Assembly: GCA_023374045.1 (NCBI GenBank)
Contig: CM041777.1
Coordinates: 480,787,594 to 480,851,593 of the forward strand
DNA from: Limonium bicolor
Taxonomy: Eukaryota > Streptophyta > Magnoliopsida > Caryophyllales > Plumbaginaceae
Direction of reading: 5' to 3'
Length of the DNA: 64,000 nt
The notes beneath the pieces are model-generated. The model saw only the letters and a program-made list of their open reading frames with translations. It did not search any database and was not told where the DNA came from. This document shows positions 1 to 11,970 of this stretch, piece by piece. Every line of letters begins with the position of its first letter. Within the stretch, counting starts at the first letter, position 1. The translations under genes and the position numbers were made by a program.

Positions 1-1720
1 CATGGTGTAAGGTATGATTTTATCATGCCCCGTATGTTACCGGGATTACACTGATTTGTGTGTTGTTTGCTTGTATGCCGACCTAATCAAGATAAAAGCA
101 TGAAACTGATTTATTGCTTTTGATATATATCTTGATGCATGTTGCATGATCCTTGTTGATTGTGTTGTTTAATTTAGTGTTGTAGACCGACTCGTAAAGG
201 AGTAATGTTTGGTTAGCGACTCATAGAAAGAGTCGAAACATGAAACGATTTAAACATGTGGAACACATAAGGATTCTCGATTAGAGAACAAGATAAACTC
301 AACAGTATGAACTCTCCCAAAACGTGAAGAGTGTTAAACGGGATTAATGAACTCCCTTTTATGATTAGTCAACCTCCCATACGGGGATCCGACTCAAAGT
401 GAGAAAATAACTATAACTTTTAAGTGAATAGAAGTGTAGGGGCGACCCATAAATCGGTGAACGCAGCGAATTAGGAAAACCTCCTAAGTTGTGAGATGGC
501 ATCAAGAGGGATGCTACTGACTAATACATAATTATATATATGTGAATATGTATTATTACTAACCCAAGAGTTGGGTTAGGGGGATTGTGAGTCACGCGTG
601 CAAGGAAGAGGAAACAACAAAGCATTTGTTTCTGAATCCATGGTCGAACTCCCTTGTTACCGGGCCGTGTGCCACATAGTGGTGCCCTGCGGGGCCGTGT
701 GCCACATAGTGGTGCCCGATTGGAGTGAGACTGGCAGAGCTTACCCGTCTAAAGAGGTAAGCTGGGTATTATGGGATAGGAAAGAGGAAACATGAGAGAA
801 TGTTTCTAATCCCGTATTGAGATTATAAAAGCCCGGTGGTGAGACCTATATGTGTCTCTGCCCGGAGGCCTAAGAGGCTTAACCTAAAATTATTCAAGAG
901 TAGAATAATTAAGGAAACTAGATCGGGACCGAGAGTGTCTAAAGATCTAGGAGACAAGTAAACTATCCGGTTGGGATGGATAAGTTGGTGATTAACGAGA
1001 ATGAGACTCACTTGAGATAAGGTCTCTCAAGGTTTAAGAATAAGGTAAATGAATCTAATGAGCTTGATGTGATATCCGTGTGGATTTTATTCCTTGTTTA
1101 AATATCTTTGAATGCGAGCATGCTTGTGCTGTTGTGCATGATTAATGTATTGTTATCGAGCATGATTGTTGAATTAAAACGAACCCCATGTTCTCGACAA
1201 AGTAGTCGACGTACCCCCGCTAGCACGCGGGGTATGCAAATTTCATACCAGCAATATGCTGAGCCCCTTGGGGCACCATTTTTACTTTACATGTACTTTG
1301 GAGCGGAATACCGTTCGAGTGTAGGACGGGGACGGCTGTATAAGCACAGGTAGTTGATTAAGAATATTGTAATTGTAATGGTTGAATTGTAATGGTTGAA
1401 TTGTAAGTCCGAAATGTTGTCAGCAATTCAAGGATTGTAGATACTCGGTATAGAATTGAATTGAGGATGTAATTGTTTATGTATTTGAATTGGTTAAGGA
1501 ACAAAATGAAATGTATTGTTTGATATGGAGTACTCGGTATCTTTGTTCATCAGACCGATATGGTAATTGGATTATTGTATTAGGTTTTGGCCTTGTTAAA
1601 CACGTGGGTGACTAACGGCATTGTATCACCCACTGGTGGTAGTGAATTTTCCGCTGCTTTGACATTGGTAATCGAGACGGATTACGAGGTAATTGCTTGA
1701 TTAGCGGTAGGGGTGTTACA
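1..1720 (+). mobile_element. 3' part of a Ty3/gypsy-type LTR, cut by the window start
   Basis: The segment ends in GGGGTGTTACA at 1710-1720, the same terminus as the LTRs ending at 42683 and 51038. Landmarks shared with those LTRs occur in the same order: a TGCTGAGCCCCTTGGGG block near 1257, GTTCGAG-GTAGGACGGGG near 1313, CATCAGACCGATA near 1550, CACGTGGGTG near 1600 and TTCCGCTGC near 1650. No primer-binding site follows the end; ordinary DNA starts at once. It is therefore either a solo LTR or the 3' LTR of an element lying to the left. By module order and wording it is closest to the 25263-29878 family. Short ORFs inside it look like noise. Confidence 0.8.
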
Positions 1721-3109
1721 ATGTATGTTGGGCTTTGGTTTGCTTTGTGGTTTTGTTTCTTGTGCGTAGTATCTTCCTACCTCTTCCGCAAGCAGTGACT
1801 ATTAGGCTTGTAAGCTACTTCCGTAGTGTCCCAACATAGGTTGCTCATAGTAGTTGCTTAGCTAATGCTTGTACTAGGTTGGACATTTGAAAATCTTTTT
1901 TCATGTTGCCTTTGGATTGATGACTATTGAATATGGTTGGTGGAGTTAAAAAAAAAACTTTAAAGAGCAATCATTCTTAGCAACAACCATGTGTATTAAC
2001 TCTGGCTACATTTATAGTAGTATATGTATTAAAAGTACAATTATTATAGGCTTATTGTACAGTTTAACAAATTTGTATGTATATATTTGGTACAGTTTTA
2101 GTATCATTAGAATTGAATGTGTATCTGTGTATATACATCTACAATTTTTACATACCAAAAGTACAATTTTTCTAAAATAAATATACATGTATATAGCCAT
2201 GTATAGTCAAGAAATTGGTTTAAAGAGACATCGTGATTGATTGAATTGTAGGTCCTGTCGGACCTTCACCCTTATAGCTTGGTTTTCAAGCTTTATGGTA
2301 AATATTGCTCTAGTTAGTTATAATTCATCAATAAAAATTAGACAAATGTATTGTAGTTATAATTTGGTGAAGCCAATTAAAAAATCAAACAAATAAAAAA
2401 CTGACATGTGAATAGAAATTTATTATTTAAAGTATTATCAAACACATTATCTCATCTGTCAATAATAATTTGTTTGCTTTCATGCTGAAAAGTACAGTTT
2501 ACGGCGGAGTACAGATAATCACGGCTTTGATTTGATGCAAGTATCCGATTTCTATTCATAGTAAGTTGACACTACAGACGTGTATAACAAATATTCTGTT
2601 CCAACGGTGGACATGCAATTCGCGCTATACTCTTGAAATGGACATAAATAATTAATAGATAAACGCAAACAATCAAACACTCAATTTCATCCATACATTG
2701 ATAGTGGTAGTAACCTAACCATTCAATAACAGAATCAGACCCTTAAAATGTACAGAAAGCAGAGAGGATCAACATAGGAAATCTCTTATTACTGCAAATT
2801 AAGCTTCAAGTTCATGAAGGCGACCCACCCACTTTCCCCATAAATCCAAACATTTTATCTCTCTGCAATCCCCGTCAGCCAATACCGTAACAGATTAGAG
2901 AATATATATATATATTTTACCTTATGTTGTTTCATTGATGGATTTTATCATAAATAGGGAAAGATAAATAAGGAACTAAAACTTTATAAGAAAATTCGAA
3001 GTCGTGTGCGGGGAAGTGAAGAATCTTAACGCGGCGGCATTAGTTTAAAAGGACAAAATATAGGTTGCAAAGGTGTGTTTCAATCAATCAAATACCAAAC
3101 ACACACACA
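1721..3109. other. AT-rich intergenic DNA, no gene seen
   Basis: No ORF here resembles a protein. There are short (AT)n runs near 2906 and a CA run near 3099. Nothing else was recognised. Confidence 0.6.
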
Positions 3110-3449
3110 CCCCATTATTTTGCATTTTGTATAAACCAGCTGATAGCTGATATGGGCTGATGATTGATTTCAAAATTAGATGATTGTGTAAAAATTTATA
3201 CAAGTTGTTCTTTTTGTATTAGAGTTTTAACTGATAAATCAACTGATGATGTGACTGACAATATGTAAACCAACAGATAATGTGACTGATAATACGTAAA
3301 CCAGCTGGTGAACTAACTGATAATGCTGTTTTAAATAAACTTTATAAGTAAATAATATCTGATCCATAATACAACAAAAGAATGAGCTGAACCTGATAAA
3401 CCAGCTGATAAATCATAAACCAGTTGAAACCCTTGCAAAAGAATGGGGC
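3110..3449. mobile_element. MITE-like element M1 (CCCCATT terminal inverted repeats)
   Basis: The left end reads CCCCATTATTTTGCA and the right end TGCAAAAGAATGGGG, which are inverted copies of each other. The body carries many short CTGATAA / CAGCTGATA motifs shared with the neighbour at 3462. It has no coding capacity. Confidence 0.5.
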
Positions 3450-3461
3450 CAAAAAAGATTA

Positions 3462-3624
3462 GGGCCCCATTCTTTTGCATAGCTGATAACAGTTGATGTC
3501 AGTTGTCAATTGAAAGTTAGAAAAAGTAGAGGGGAAAAATAGTTGATATGACAATTGATGTATATGATATATAGAGATAATAAACTAGCTGATCAAATAA
3601 ACTCGGTGTAAAAGAATGAGGCCT
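3462..3624. mobile_element. MITE-like element M2, same family as M1
   Basis: It starts GGGCCCCATTCTTTTGCA and ends AAAAGAATGAGGCC, the inverse. A TTA precedes the left end, suggesting a Tourist-like (PIF/Harbinger) origin, but no clean TTA follows the right end. It lies 12 bp from M1. Confidence 0.45.
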
Positions 3625-5412
3625 AGAAAAAAAAACTAGCTTATAACTAATAAGTACTGAATAAACTATCACGGGCAGGCGGCGGTCAACTTCAAGTTCT
3701 TTCTTACCGTTGAAACACCGGACCATCGCGTGCTTTGTGTGACTCGGGTCAGCTGTGTGCGGGTACTTAGGCATACATCAGCGAAATTAGATATACGTGT
3801 GGTGTAGGTCGTATGCGGTGGTGCTGTCTTTCTTTCTTTCTTTGAATTGCATACCAAGCGTGTAAATTGATGATAGTGTTCTGCTCTCTATGGTTTGCAT
3901 GATCAAAACGCAGGGCTCCAATTAAAACCATACCTGAACAACACAGCACTTCGCATGAATTGTCTTTGTCTTCATCTTCTTCTCCCTCTGCATCTGTAAT
4001 ACCCCCTGGCTCTTCCAACCTTGGTACTACTTACTTCACAGAACAAGTGTTCAACGGTAAGGAAAAGCTATTCAATTGTAAACCTACTACTTTTTTTTTT
4101 TGTCTATTCATTGCATACTTTCGTCTCTCTTTTTGCTTTTCTTAACTTTCTACTACTTCCAGTAAAATTGACTCGTGAGACCTGCCGAGTGCCGACGCTA
4201 TCCTAGCCGATGCTAGTTCTATTCAAATTTCACTTCCTGCTCCAATTCTCTAATCCATATATAGTTGTTTGAGAAATTTCTGTTGCAAGGTTTGACTTAT
4301 CAGTTATACTACTAGCTATACCTGGGTAGAGGAGCTCACATCATCTATTAATCTATCTATCTATCTATCTATCTATCTATATTTCTTTTTTATGTGTTGT
4401 TGTTACTCGGTCAAATGAGTTTCTGTTGTTTCTTGGGAATAGAGAAGAACCTAACTCCCAGCGAACTGTGATTGGTCGAAGATTCCAGGTTTAGGAATCT
4501 AGATCCTTCCTATTCCATTCCTTTCTCTCCGCCAAATTGAAATTGGTTGGTTCTCTACGAACTGCTTCTTTCTGGGTTTGTCTTTTTTAATCTTTCCTTA
4601 TAAATATTGAATTGCAGAAGGAGATCTTCGGTTTATAAATCAATCGAGTCAATTTTTTGTCTCCTTCATCTAACTTGGGTGTTTTGTTTTTACCCTTTTC
4701 TTTTCCCCCTTTCCTCATTATATTTCGATTGAATGATATGATATGAGACCCTTTTTACTTTATTCTCCCCACCATCGGATTTTGTTTAGTCTAAGATCAA
4801 ATTCTGCTCCTATGATTCGATATAAGGATTTCTAATGTTCCCAGTAGTGCTTCCACTTAAAACAGTTTGCTCTCTTATTTGTTGGATGTGCAGTCAGGAT
4901 CATCACTTGTACAAGGTTAGGCTTTTCTGTGGTACTCTTCCCTCTGTCAGCTTGGCTTTGGTCTGCTGCTGTGCACATCATCAGTCTGGCCCACTTCTCA
5001 GCCAATAATTCACACTCCTCTTCGGGCTCCACCAGGTTGTGTGAAGCTCTAGCTCCTCAATTCACACCCTGCTTTGACCATTGGTTGCTGCTTTGGTGCC
5101 TTCCAATTGATTATGGCTAATAATCAGTTATAGCTTATTAATCTCCAATGTGATCAACCACGCTTTGTCTGTGTATCATTGCCTTTTCCCTCTTTCAAGC
5201 ACCGGAGATGTGACTCTTCTACCGTACCGCAGAGAATTGCAGCCACTCACTCATTCAACCAACAAATAAAACAAGGCTGTTCGATTGCATCATTACCAAA
5301 CAGACAGGCTGCTGATACACATCTACTTTCTTATTACAGTTTTATTATTATTTTTGAGCAAAGCTCCAAAGTTCTTCAGATCAGAGTGCGATAACTTATA
5401 GTTTTTGCAATA
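3625..5412 (+). promoter_or_regulatory. Upstream and leader region of the LRR gene
   Basis: This stretch precedes the LRR start codon. It is rich in TC and CTTT tracts typical of plant 5' leaders, and it contains possible splice signals such as GGTAAGG near 4055. A leader intron is plausible but neither its donor nor its acceptor can be fixed. No protein-like ORF was recognised. An (ATCT)n microsatellite sits at 4351-4381. Confidence 0.4.
4351..4381. repeat. (ATCT)n microsatellite
   Basis: About eight uninterrupted ATCT units lie in the likely 5' region of the LRR gene. It could serve as a length-polymorphic marker. Confidence 0.9.
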
Positions 5413-7883
5413 ATGGCACCATTCAACTGCTTTTCCGCACTGGTTGGAAGGAAGAAGAAGAACAACAACAAAAAGGTACATATTCATTCATGCATTCATT
5501 CATGTTTATGCTGACGAGATTTCAAAAGATTCTCCTTCAAATGTATGATATGATATCCATCTTCTGCTCGAAACTATTTCAGGGTTATGAGATCTGCTCG
5601 AATGAACACAAGAACGGGCTTCCAAGCCAACAACCTCTGAACTGCTCAGAGCAAGTGAAATCAAACTCATCTGTCATCTCTGTTCCATTCAACATTACAA
5701 CAAGGACCTCAAGATGCAGAGTGACTAGCCATGAAAGTCCCGCGAATTGCGATTGTCCAGAGGAGGTTGCTGTACTAGAGGTAGCATATGAAGGCGAAGA
5801 TGAGCGTGACAATGACAGATCATCACTTATTTGGAGAAGGGACGATTCTGAAGACAATCTACAAGAGCTAGAGTTTAAAAACATCATCGCTCCCACTGAT
5901 CAACCTGATGATCCCTTTTCACCAGAGATCAACCGGTGTTCTGAAAGCAGGGAGACAGAGAAAGACGATTACAACAACAATGATGTGGATGTTCATGATG
6001 TGGGTGGACACTTGAGTGATCCTGGAACAACAGCAAGAAGGGAAGATCATCAGTGGGGATCTCCAAGACTCAAACGCTCTTGTTCGAGCCTGGACACAAG
6101 GGAAGTGCTGAAGAAGATAGCTGACCAGTATTTACCTACCATAGAGTCTTCCCAATCATTCGAGCAATTGCAAGAGCTGGCCGACAAGGGGGATGTTGTC
6201 CCAGGAACTCCCTGCAGTCATACGTCCACATTCTCACATTTCAGCGCTGATAAAGTTATTCTAAAGAAGAGATCCTCCAGCCAGATTCTTCCATCCAGAA
6301 GCAGGAGTCTGTGGTGGAAGTTGCTTCTATGGAGCCATAGGAACTCCCAGAAGCAGCAGCCATTGACCTCCTCCAACCTTAAACCCAGGCAGCAGCTCAA
6401 CCACCACCTTGTGATCTCACAGAATCAACAAGGAGGGTATTCATCAGACACGCTTGAACCAAGTTGGGACATGAACAAGTTAAGCAGCAAGCCAACAGAT
6501 GTTGAATCACCAAGTGCACTTTCTGCTGAACAAACTGAGATGGATACCAATCATTATGAAGCTTCCAGTGGTGGTAACTCAGGTTGGAAAGAGTTTCAAG
6601 GTCGGGTATCAGGCCTATGGCCACAGAATCAGTGGGTTGCTTTCTCTATGCAGCCATCATCCCCATTGAACAGAGTGGATGAATGGGTGAGAGATCTTGA
6701 CATTCAACAACCGTCAGAACAATTTTTTGATGAAGATATGGAGAGTAAAGATGATGAAGTTGAGGATATCAAATTTCCACTTTCTGCTGAAACCAACAGA
6801 TCCATGGCACCACAGCAGCATATCTCACCTGACCTGTTGCATGCCAATAGTGTCATCCAATCTCTGAATTCTTCATCGACTGTGGCTCACATATCAGGGA
6901 TGGGTTTGAAAGTGATACCCAGCATGTCACCCTTCTTCAGGCTTCGTTCTGTCAACTTGTCAAACAACTCCATCGGTAAGTACTGCATTCTTGCTCGAAG
7001 CTAATTTCTTTGAGCAGGACTAGTTTTTGTTGTGGTTTAGCAGAAGAGGTAAAACACCTAGCTTATTTGTTGTTTATGGTTTCATTGCAGCTCTCATTCC
7101 TAATGGATCACTACCCAGGGGCCTTCACACCCTCGATTTATCCAGAAACAAAATCGCCAATATTGAGGGATTAAAGGAATTAACCCGGTTGCGAATTCTC
7201 AATCTTAGTTACAATAGAATCTCTCGAATAGCTCATGGTGAGTAATCTACATCAAACGTTGATCTTGCTTACTTTACTTCCAGTCATAAACACCCACATT
7301 TTTTTTTGTTCTAATCTAAATGTCACTGATGTTGTTTGCAAAATTTACAGGACTCTCAAGTTGTACACTGCTTAAGGAGCTGTACTTAGCTGGAAACAAG
7401 ATCAGTGATGTTGAGGGGCTGCACAGGCTGCTAAAGCTAACACTTTTGGACCTGAGCTTTAATAAGATAACAACATCAAAGGCTCTAGGCCAGCTTGTCG
7501 CAAATTACAACTCATTAGTGGCTTTGAATCTGCTGGGAAATCCAATCCAAAGCCATCTCAGTGATGATCAGCTAAGAAAGGCTATGTGCGGGCTGCTTCC
7601 AAGGCTAGCCTACTTGAACAAACAGCCAATCAATCAGCAAAAAGCAAGAGAGGTGGCCTCCGAAATCAGTGTCAAAGCTTCTTCATCTGGAAGTAACAAT
7701 TGGAATCATCGTAGGAGAACCAGCAGGAGGACGGGCCATGGAGGAGGGGCTAGTGTGTCCGGATCTATGAGGAGCTTCCATGGTGGAACGTATACGACTC
7801 ATCCTTCCGTAAGGAGCAATCTCAGTAGGTCTGAACAGAAAGGAAGGAGCAAGGTAAAGAGGTCAACAAGCCACCACAATTAG
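5413..7883 (+). CDS. Leucine-rich repeat protein, outer arm dynein light chain 1-like (4 coding exons)
   Basis: Exons are 5413-5475, 5583-6975, 7091-7237 and 7351-7883. All introns are GT-AG, with phases 0, 1, 1, and together they give 711 residues. The start at 5413 opens a short basic exon (MAPFNCFSALVGRKKK) that joins exon 2 in frame; a longer ORF running into the intron from 5490 is an artefact. Residues 22 to about 455 are low-complexity, rich in Ser and acidic residues, and presumably disordered. From about residue 456 come roughly five SDS22-like LRRs with LxxLxLSxNxI signatures (near NLSNNSI, DLSRNKI, NLSYNRI, YLAGNKI, DLSFNKI), then an LRR cap. The C-terminus is basic, with RRRTSRR. 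Plant proteins of this family carry the dynein-light-chain label by similarity only, since flowering plants lack axonemal dynein. The actual function is unknown, probably protein binding. The nearest Arabidopsis relatives I recall are At1g78230 and At4g03260. Confidence 0.93.
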
Positions 7884-8376
7884 TAAAACAGGAAGGTGCC
7901 AGTGTAAACTGTAGTGCAATTGTAATTCAGTTTTTCTTACCGTTAACCATTGTTGACCAACCTCTCCATAGCATTAGTGGTGTGAGCTCTGGAGTGGAGA
8001 ATTGCGAATAGTCAATTTGTAAAACCAGCGTTGCATGTCTTGAATATGTATAAAATATTTGATTGATCAAGTACGGCTATCTAGTTTCACAGCTTATTAT
8101 TCCTTCGTAATTTGGATGCTTTCTCGCCCCTGGCTTGAAATGTTCTGATGATGATCACTTTGAGCGGCTGATCATGCAGAATAAACTCCCTCGCTGATCT
8201 TGACATTGATGAGGGACAAAATCTAGCACATGTGAACAAGATGGGGTATCAGTTCATTTATACAGAGACACAGAATCCAGTCCAATTCAGATCCGGCCCA
8301 ACACAAGCCCATAGACCACAATGACAAAATATCTGTAACACTTGGTTAAACACTCTGTTTTGATCTTTGTACAGAA
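7884..8376 (+). other. 3' UTR and downstream flank of the LRR gene
   Basis: The stop codon TAG ends at 7883. AT-rich sequence with possible poly(A) signals (ATAAAATA near 8048) follows. The exact polyadenylation site cannot be set. No other gene is seen. Confidence 0.5.
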
Positions 8377-8561
8377 AAAACCTTACTATAAATTTTTTTT
8401 TGATAAGTGGCTGAAAATTCAGCTTAAGAGCGATGCTGAGGTTCTAAATGAACCTTTCTCGCAATACGGTAGTGGTGAGTTTTGAACCCAGGACCTTTGG
8501 TCATAGATACCACTTCACTACCGACCAAGCCACGGGAGCTTGGCAAAACCTTACTATAAAT
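8377..8561 (-). mobile_element. tRNA-derived SINE with 17-bp target-site duplications
   Basis: The body is 8394-8544 and reads on the minus strand. It has a Pol III A-box-like GTGGCTTGGTCGGTAG, a B-box-like GGGTTCAAAAC about 35 bp further on, and ends in an A-rich tail (the T run at 8393-8401 on +). Identical 17-bp repeats AAAACCTTACTATAAAT flank it at 8377-8393 and 8545-8561, a classic target-site duplication. At about 150 bp it has a typical plant SINE length. The A/B box spacing and tail argue against a tRNA pseudogene. Confidence 0.85.
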
Positions 8562-10869
8562 ATCATACTATAGCCGTCTGTACATGATTGGGGAAATTAC
8601 AATAAGAAGATATTCATTGTTTACAGAGCATTCATCTTCTACTTTTCACTGTTCCATTGCCGCTTTCTTTGTAATTTAATCAACTCTTAGAAACGATGCG
8701 AAATGCTCTTCTACCCGCTCTATTTTAGTGTGGTCAGCTTCTGCTTGTAAATTTTCCAAGGAAGTCAACCCCTTGGAAGCGCACTACGTGACCACATATT
8801 CAGCATAATGATGATCATGTACGTACGGTAGCTCAATAGCCAGCTTAATAGCATTAAAACCGACAAATATCCTATTTGGCGACTATATGAACCGGTTCCT
8901 TGTGCTTAGATATTCCAATTTCACTGATAAAACATTATACATACACTTTGCCTGAGACTCATCCCACATGTTTCTGAATGTTAAGCTGTTAAATAATTCA
9001 TTCCTATTCAGCGGTTTCCCAATTACAAAAAGATCAAGAGTACAACCGTACCATGCCACAAGAGATGTAAGAATACATAACTTCCCCATTAATTCTGATC
9101 AAACCAGGGCGTATTATTCTACCAGGCTTCGTGAATTTCTCATAAAACAGACAGCAACAGGAAGCAACCATATCCTGATGTGAAACAATACAAAGTTAAT
9201 TATAAAGTAAATCAGAAGATGTTGAGCGTCGTTTAATAAGGAAATAATATATAGGCAAATTCTTAAAAACGAAGGTGCAAAGAGACACATTTACATTCTC
9301 TAATCCTCTTGACCAAAGTATCCCCCTAATGAAATTAGATTGGAAAACTTCAAAGCCTCATGGTCTGCCAAGCACCTATAAGCCATTGAACTGCCGGAAG
9401 AGCATCGAACGACAAGCAGTTAGCAAATGAAGAGATCCTTATGCACCTGGTTTAGACACTACGAATGAGTAAACATATGTAATTTACAAAAACACCTAAA
9501 GAAACACATGCATAAGTAGCAGCTAGGACCCTTCCAACAAAATGCAAAGTAAGGCTGCCACAAGAGTGGAGAGAAGCGAAAGATCATTATAGCCTTGAGC
9601 AAGAGACAAGCAAGTACTATGTGCAGCAATATCACGTAATGAATAATAGATAGCAACCACAAGAAACATCTCTGGTGTAAGATTGCAACAAAATGCTCTC
9701 TGTCTGCTGGGTAGACACATGTGCTAAATAGCCAAAGCTGGAAGGTCGAGAAAGTTTAAACCTTTAGCACACAGAGCACAAAATTCATCCCTGAAATGGA
9801 GGCATATTGAGGGCACAACAATTGACTGTATGCAGAAATGAATGAAGTCAGGTGAAGTTGATTATGCTTTTTCTAAAAAAAGAGCAACTCTAGTAAACAA
9901 TGGAAAAACTGCCTTAAAATTTAATGTCTTGGCTAATCTGAAACTAGAAAACAAGGCAAAACAACGCATAAGAAGGATACTAAAACAAATTAAGATTATT
10001 TCATTACAAAAAATTTGATAAACATGCGTTCGAAAAACATCTGATTGACATCATTAGTAACGGCCCAGAATATAATGAAAATCTGCAGCACATATCTAGG
10101 AAAAGAAAAGCCTATGAATACTGATCCGTCTAGCAAGTAGGGCACAAATAACCTGCTGAACCAGTTTGTGACTCAGAATCTATAGCTTCTTGTTGGAACT
10201 AATTAACATACCACAAGCATATATAATAGTGCTGACTGGTTGTTTATGACCCAGGTTGACCACTGAATTGCCCTCCCAATATAAAAGAAGAATCAAACCC
10301 TTATTGTAATGCAACACCTTCAGGTCTTCAAGCTGAAGAGCTTTAGAATCCTGTGGAGTGAAGAAACTGAACTCCATTGATTCCACTGGCGCATAAAGAG
10401 AACAATGTAAAGGTTGAATCTTTATTATGTTTGATTGAAATTCCCGGGTCAGCTCACAATCACGTGTACTACAGAACACTCACTCTTACACGTCAACATG
10501 ACCTGACAAAATCTTTCACTTAATTCTAACTCTAGAGAACTCGAATTACATTCAACACAATCTTCTACAAAGTTGTCAGTGAATCGCTTCTTCAATAACT
10601 CAAGAGCTCTCTCTCAATTCTTCCCTCTGTTTTTCTCTCTCTCAAAATCGCAATGCTAACATTTTTCTTAACACGATATAAGGGATATTATTTATCTAAA
10701 TCCAAGATATAGTTATTTACAAATGACTGAATTAGGCGCCTGAATTTTAGGTATTCTATTATGACTCTTTCTTCGGTTCAAGACTCAGTAGTGGTGTCAT
10801 TGCCACAGTGTAGTTGTGTCATTTCCACATCTCTGTGTTTGACTAAGTTTGCCGATCAAAATTCTATAC
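8562..10869. other. Non-coding stretch, partly LTR-like, no gene recognised
   Basis: No ORF here has a recognisable domain. The longest, on the minus strand at 10180-10479 (99 codons), matches nothing I know. The part from about 10480 to 10870 has CT-rich tracts and lies next to a copia-type polypurine tract, so it may be a decayed LTR. The rest is unexplained. Confidence 0.4.
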
Positions 10870-11224
10870 TGACAGTTTCTCCCTTTTTGATGTGGTAAAC
10901 TCATTGAGTCTTGAGCTGATGAAAGTCCCTCCTGAAAACCTGTATTGGTTGATAAGTTTGGAACTTGAAAACTACTAGAAATTATTCCCCTGGATTTTTA
11001 CATTTCTCTTCATAGCTAGAGAGGGTTAGAGACATATATTCAAATCAAAAAGAAGGTAAGTCACAAACCTCATGGGGAGGGGATATTTTTGGGAGTCATT
11101 TCATATAATGAGATTTTTATGTGGAACTTTTCTCACTGATTCTTTTCATGGGCAATGGTAGGCAAACATTATAAATGTAATTTTAAGGTGAACACTCAGT
11201 CTCAAGATTTATTTTGATAATTAG

Positions 11225-11345
11225 GGCTTAGAGCCATATTATTAATAAAAAAGGGTGGTAACAAATGGGCCTCGTTAAAACCTCCCTATTCAAAACCCAA
11301 TGGGAAAAAGTCAAGGGAGGAAAAAAGTACCACCACTTAGAAATT
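11225..11345. repeat. Short repetitive motif (CCTCGTTAAAACC / AACCCAATGGGAAAAA)
   Basis: The combination of GGGCCTCGTTAAAACC and AACCCAATGGGAAAAA is a motif I recall as widely dispersed in plant repeats. It probably marks a separate small retroelement inside the copia remnant. The family is not assigned. Confidence 0.35.
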
Positions 11346-11766
11346 ACACCCTACTGTCAGAACTAGGGGCAAAACAAAAATGAAATGGTAACACACCTAA
11401 TCCAAGGCACCTAGCTACAAACCGAGACAACTATGCAACCCAAATGTTGTACTCCTTGATATCTCACACATAGTGTACCACCAACGCAATTTTGACTGAA
11501 AAATCACCTGCTCAAGCTAATTCAAGCATCTCATGCATCTGAGGATGACGAAGCAACTCAGTCTCAAGATGATGAAGCAAGTAGGAAAAAAATAAGTCTA
11601 GAAATGTCCAATAAAGGATACTTATCATGCCAATCTCAAAGTGAAGGAACTTAAAATGATCCTATGGAAGTGCGTTATGGTCTTATCACTAGGATGAAGA
11701 TGACACATTTGAGAGAGATGAACTGGTTTCTTGGCAAGTCTGACAGGGCTGATTGGCCTTAAGTAC

Positions 11767-11970
11767 TCAGACTTGTTTGGGCCCAGTTTTAGACCCAAAC
11801 TGAAAATGGTTGATAGGAACTGACCTTTTAACGTGTGATCTATTGGTTTTGTATGAATTTCGTCTTGATGATTTTTCGCACAATTGTTTTCTCAACAGTT
11901 TAGAACACCATCTGATCTTGTGTTCTGGTTGATAACAACATTGACATGAATTCAAAGTCTTTAACTTCAC
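11767..11970 (-). pseudogene. copia gag fragment with CCHC zinc knuckle
   Basis: This 67-codon open stretch contains CQCCYQPEHKIRWC, a perfect CX2CX4HX4C retroviral-type knuckle. A basic region and then SKTGPKQV follow. In intact copia elements the nucleocapsid knuckle binds the element's RNA. Here there is no upstream capsid in frame and no downstream polymerase, so it is a remnant. Confidence 0.6.

Noticed and set aside
5490..5582. Extension of the LRR protein N-terminus from an ATG at 5490
   Set aside because: This stretch is the first intron: GTACAT donor at 5476, TTTCAG acceptor at 5582. Exon 1 at 5413-5475 joins exon 2 in frame.
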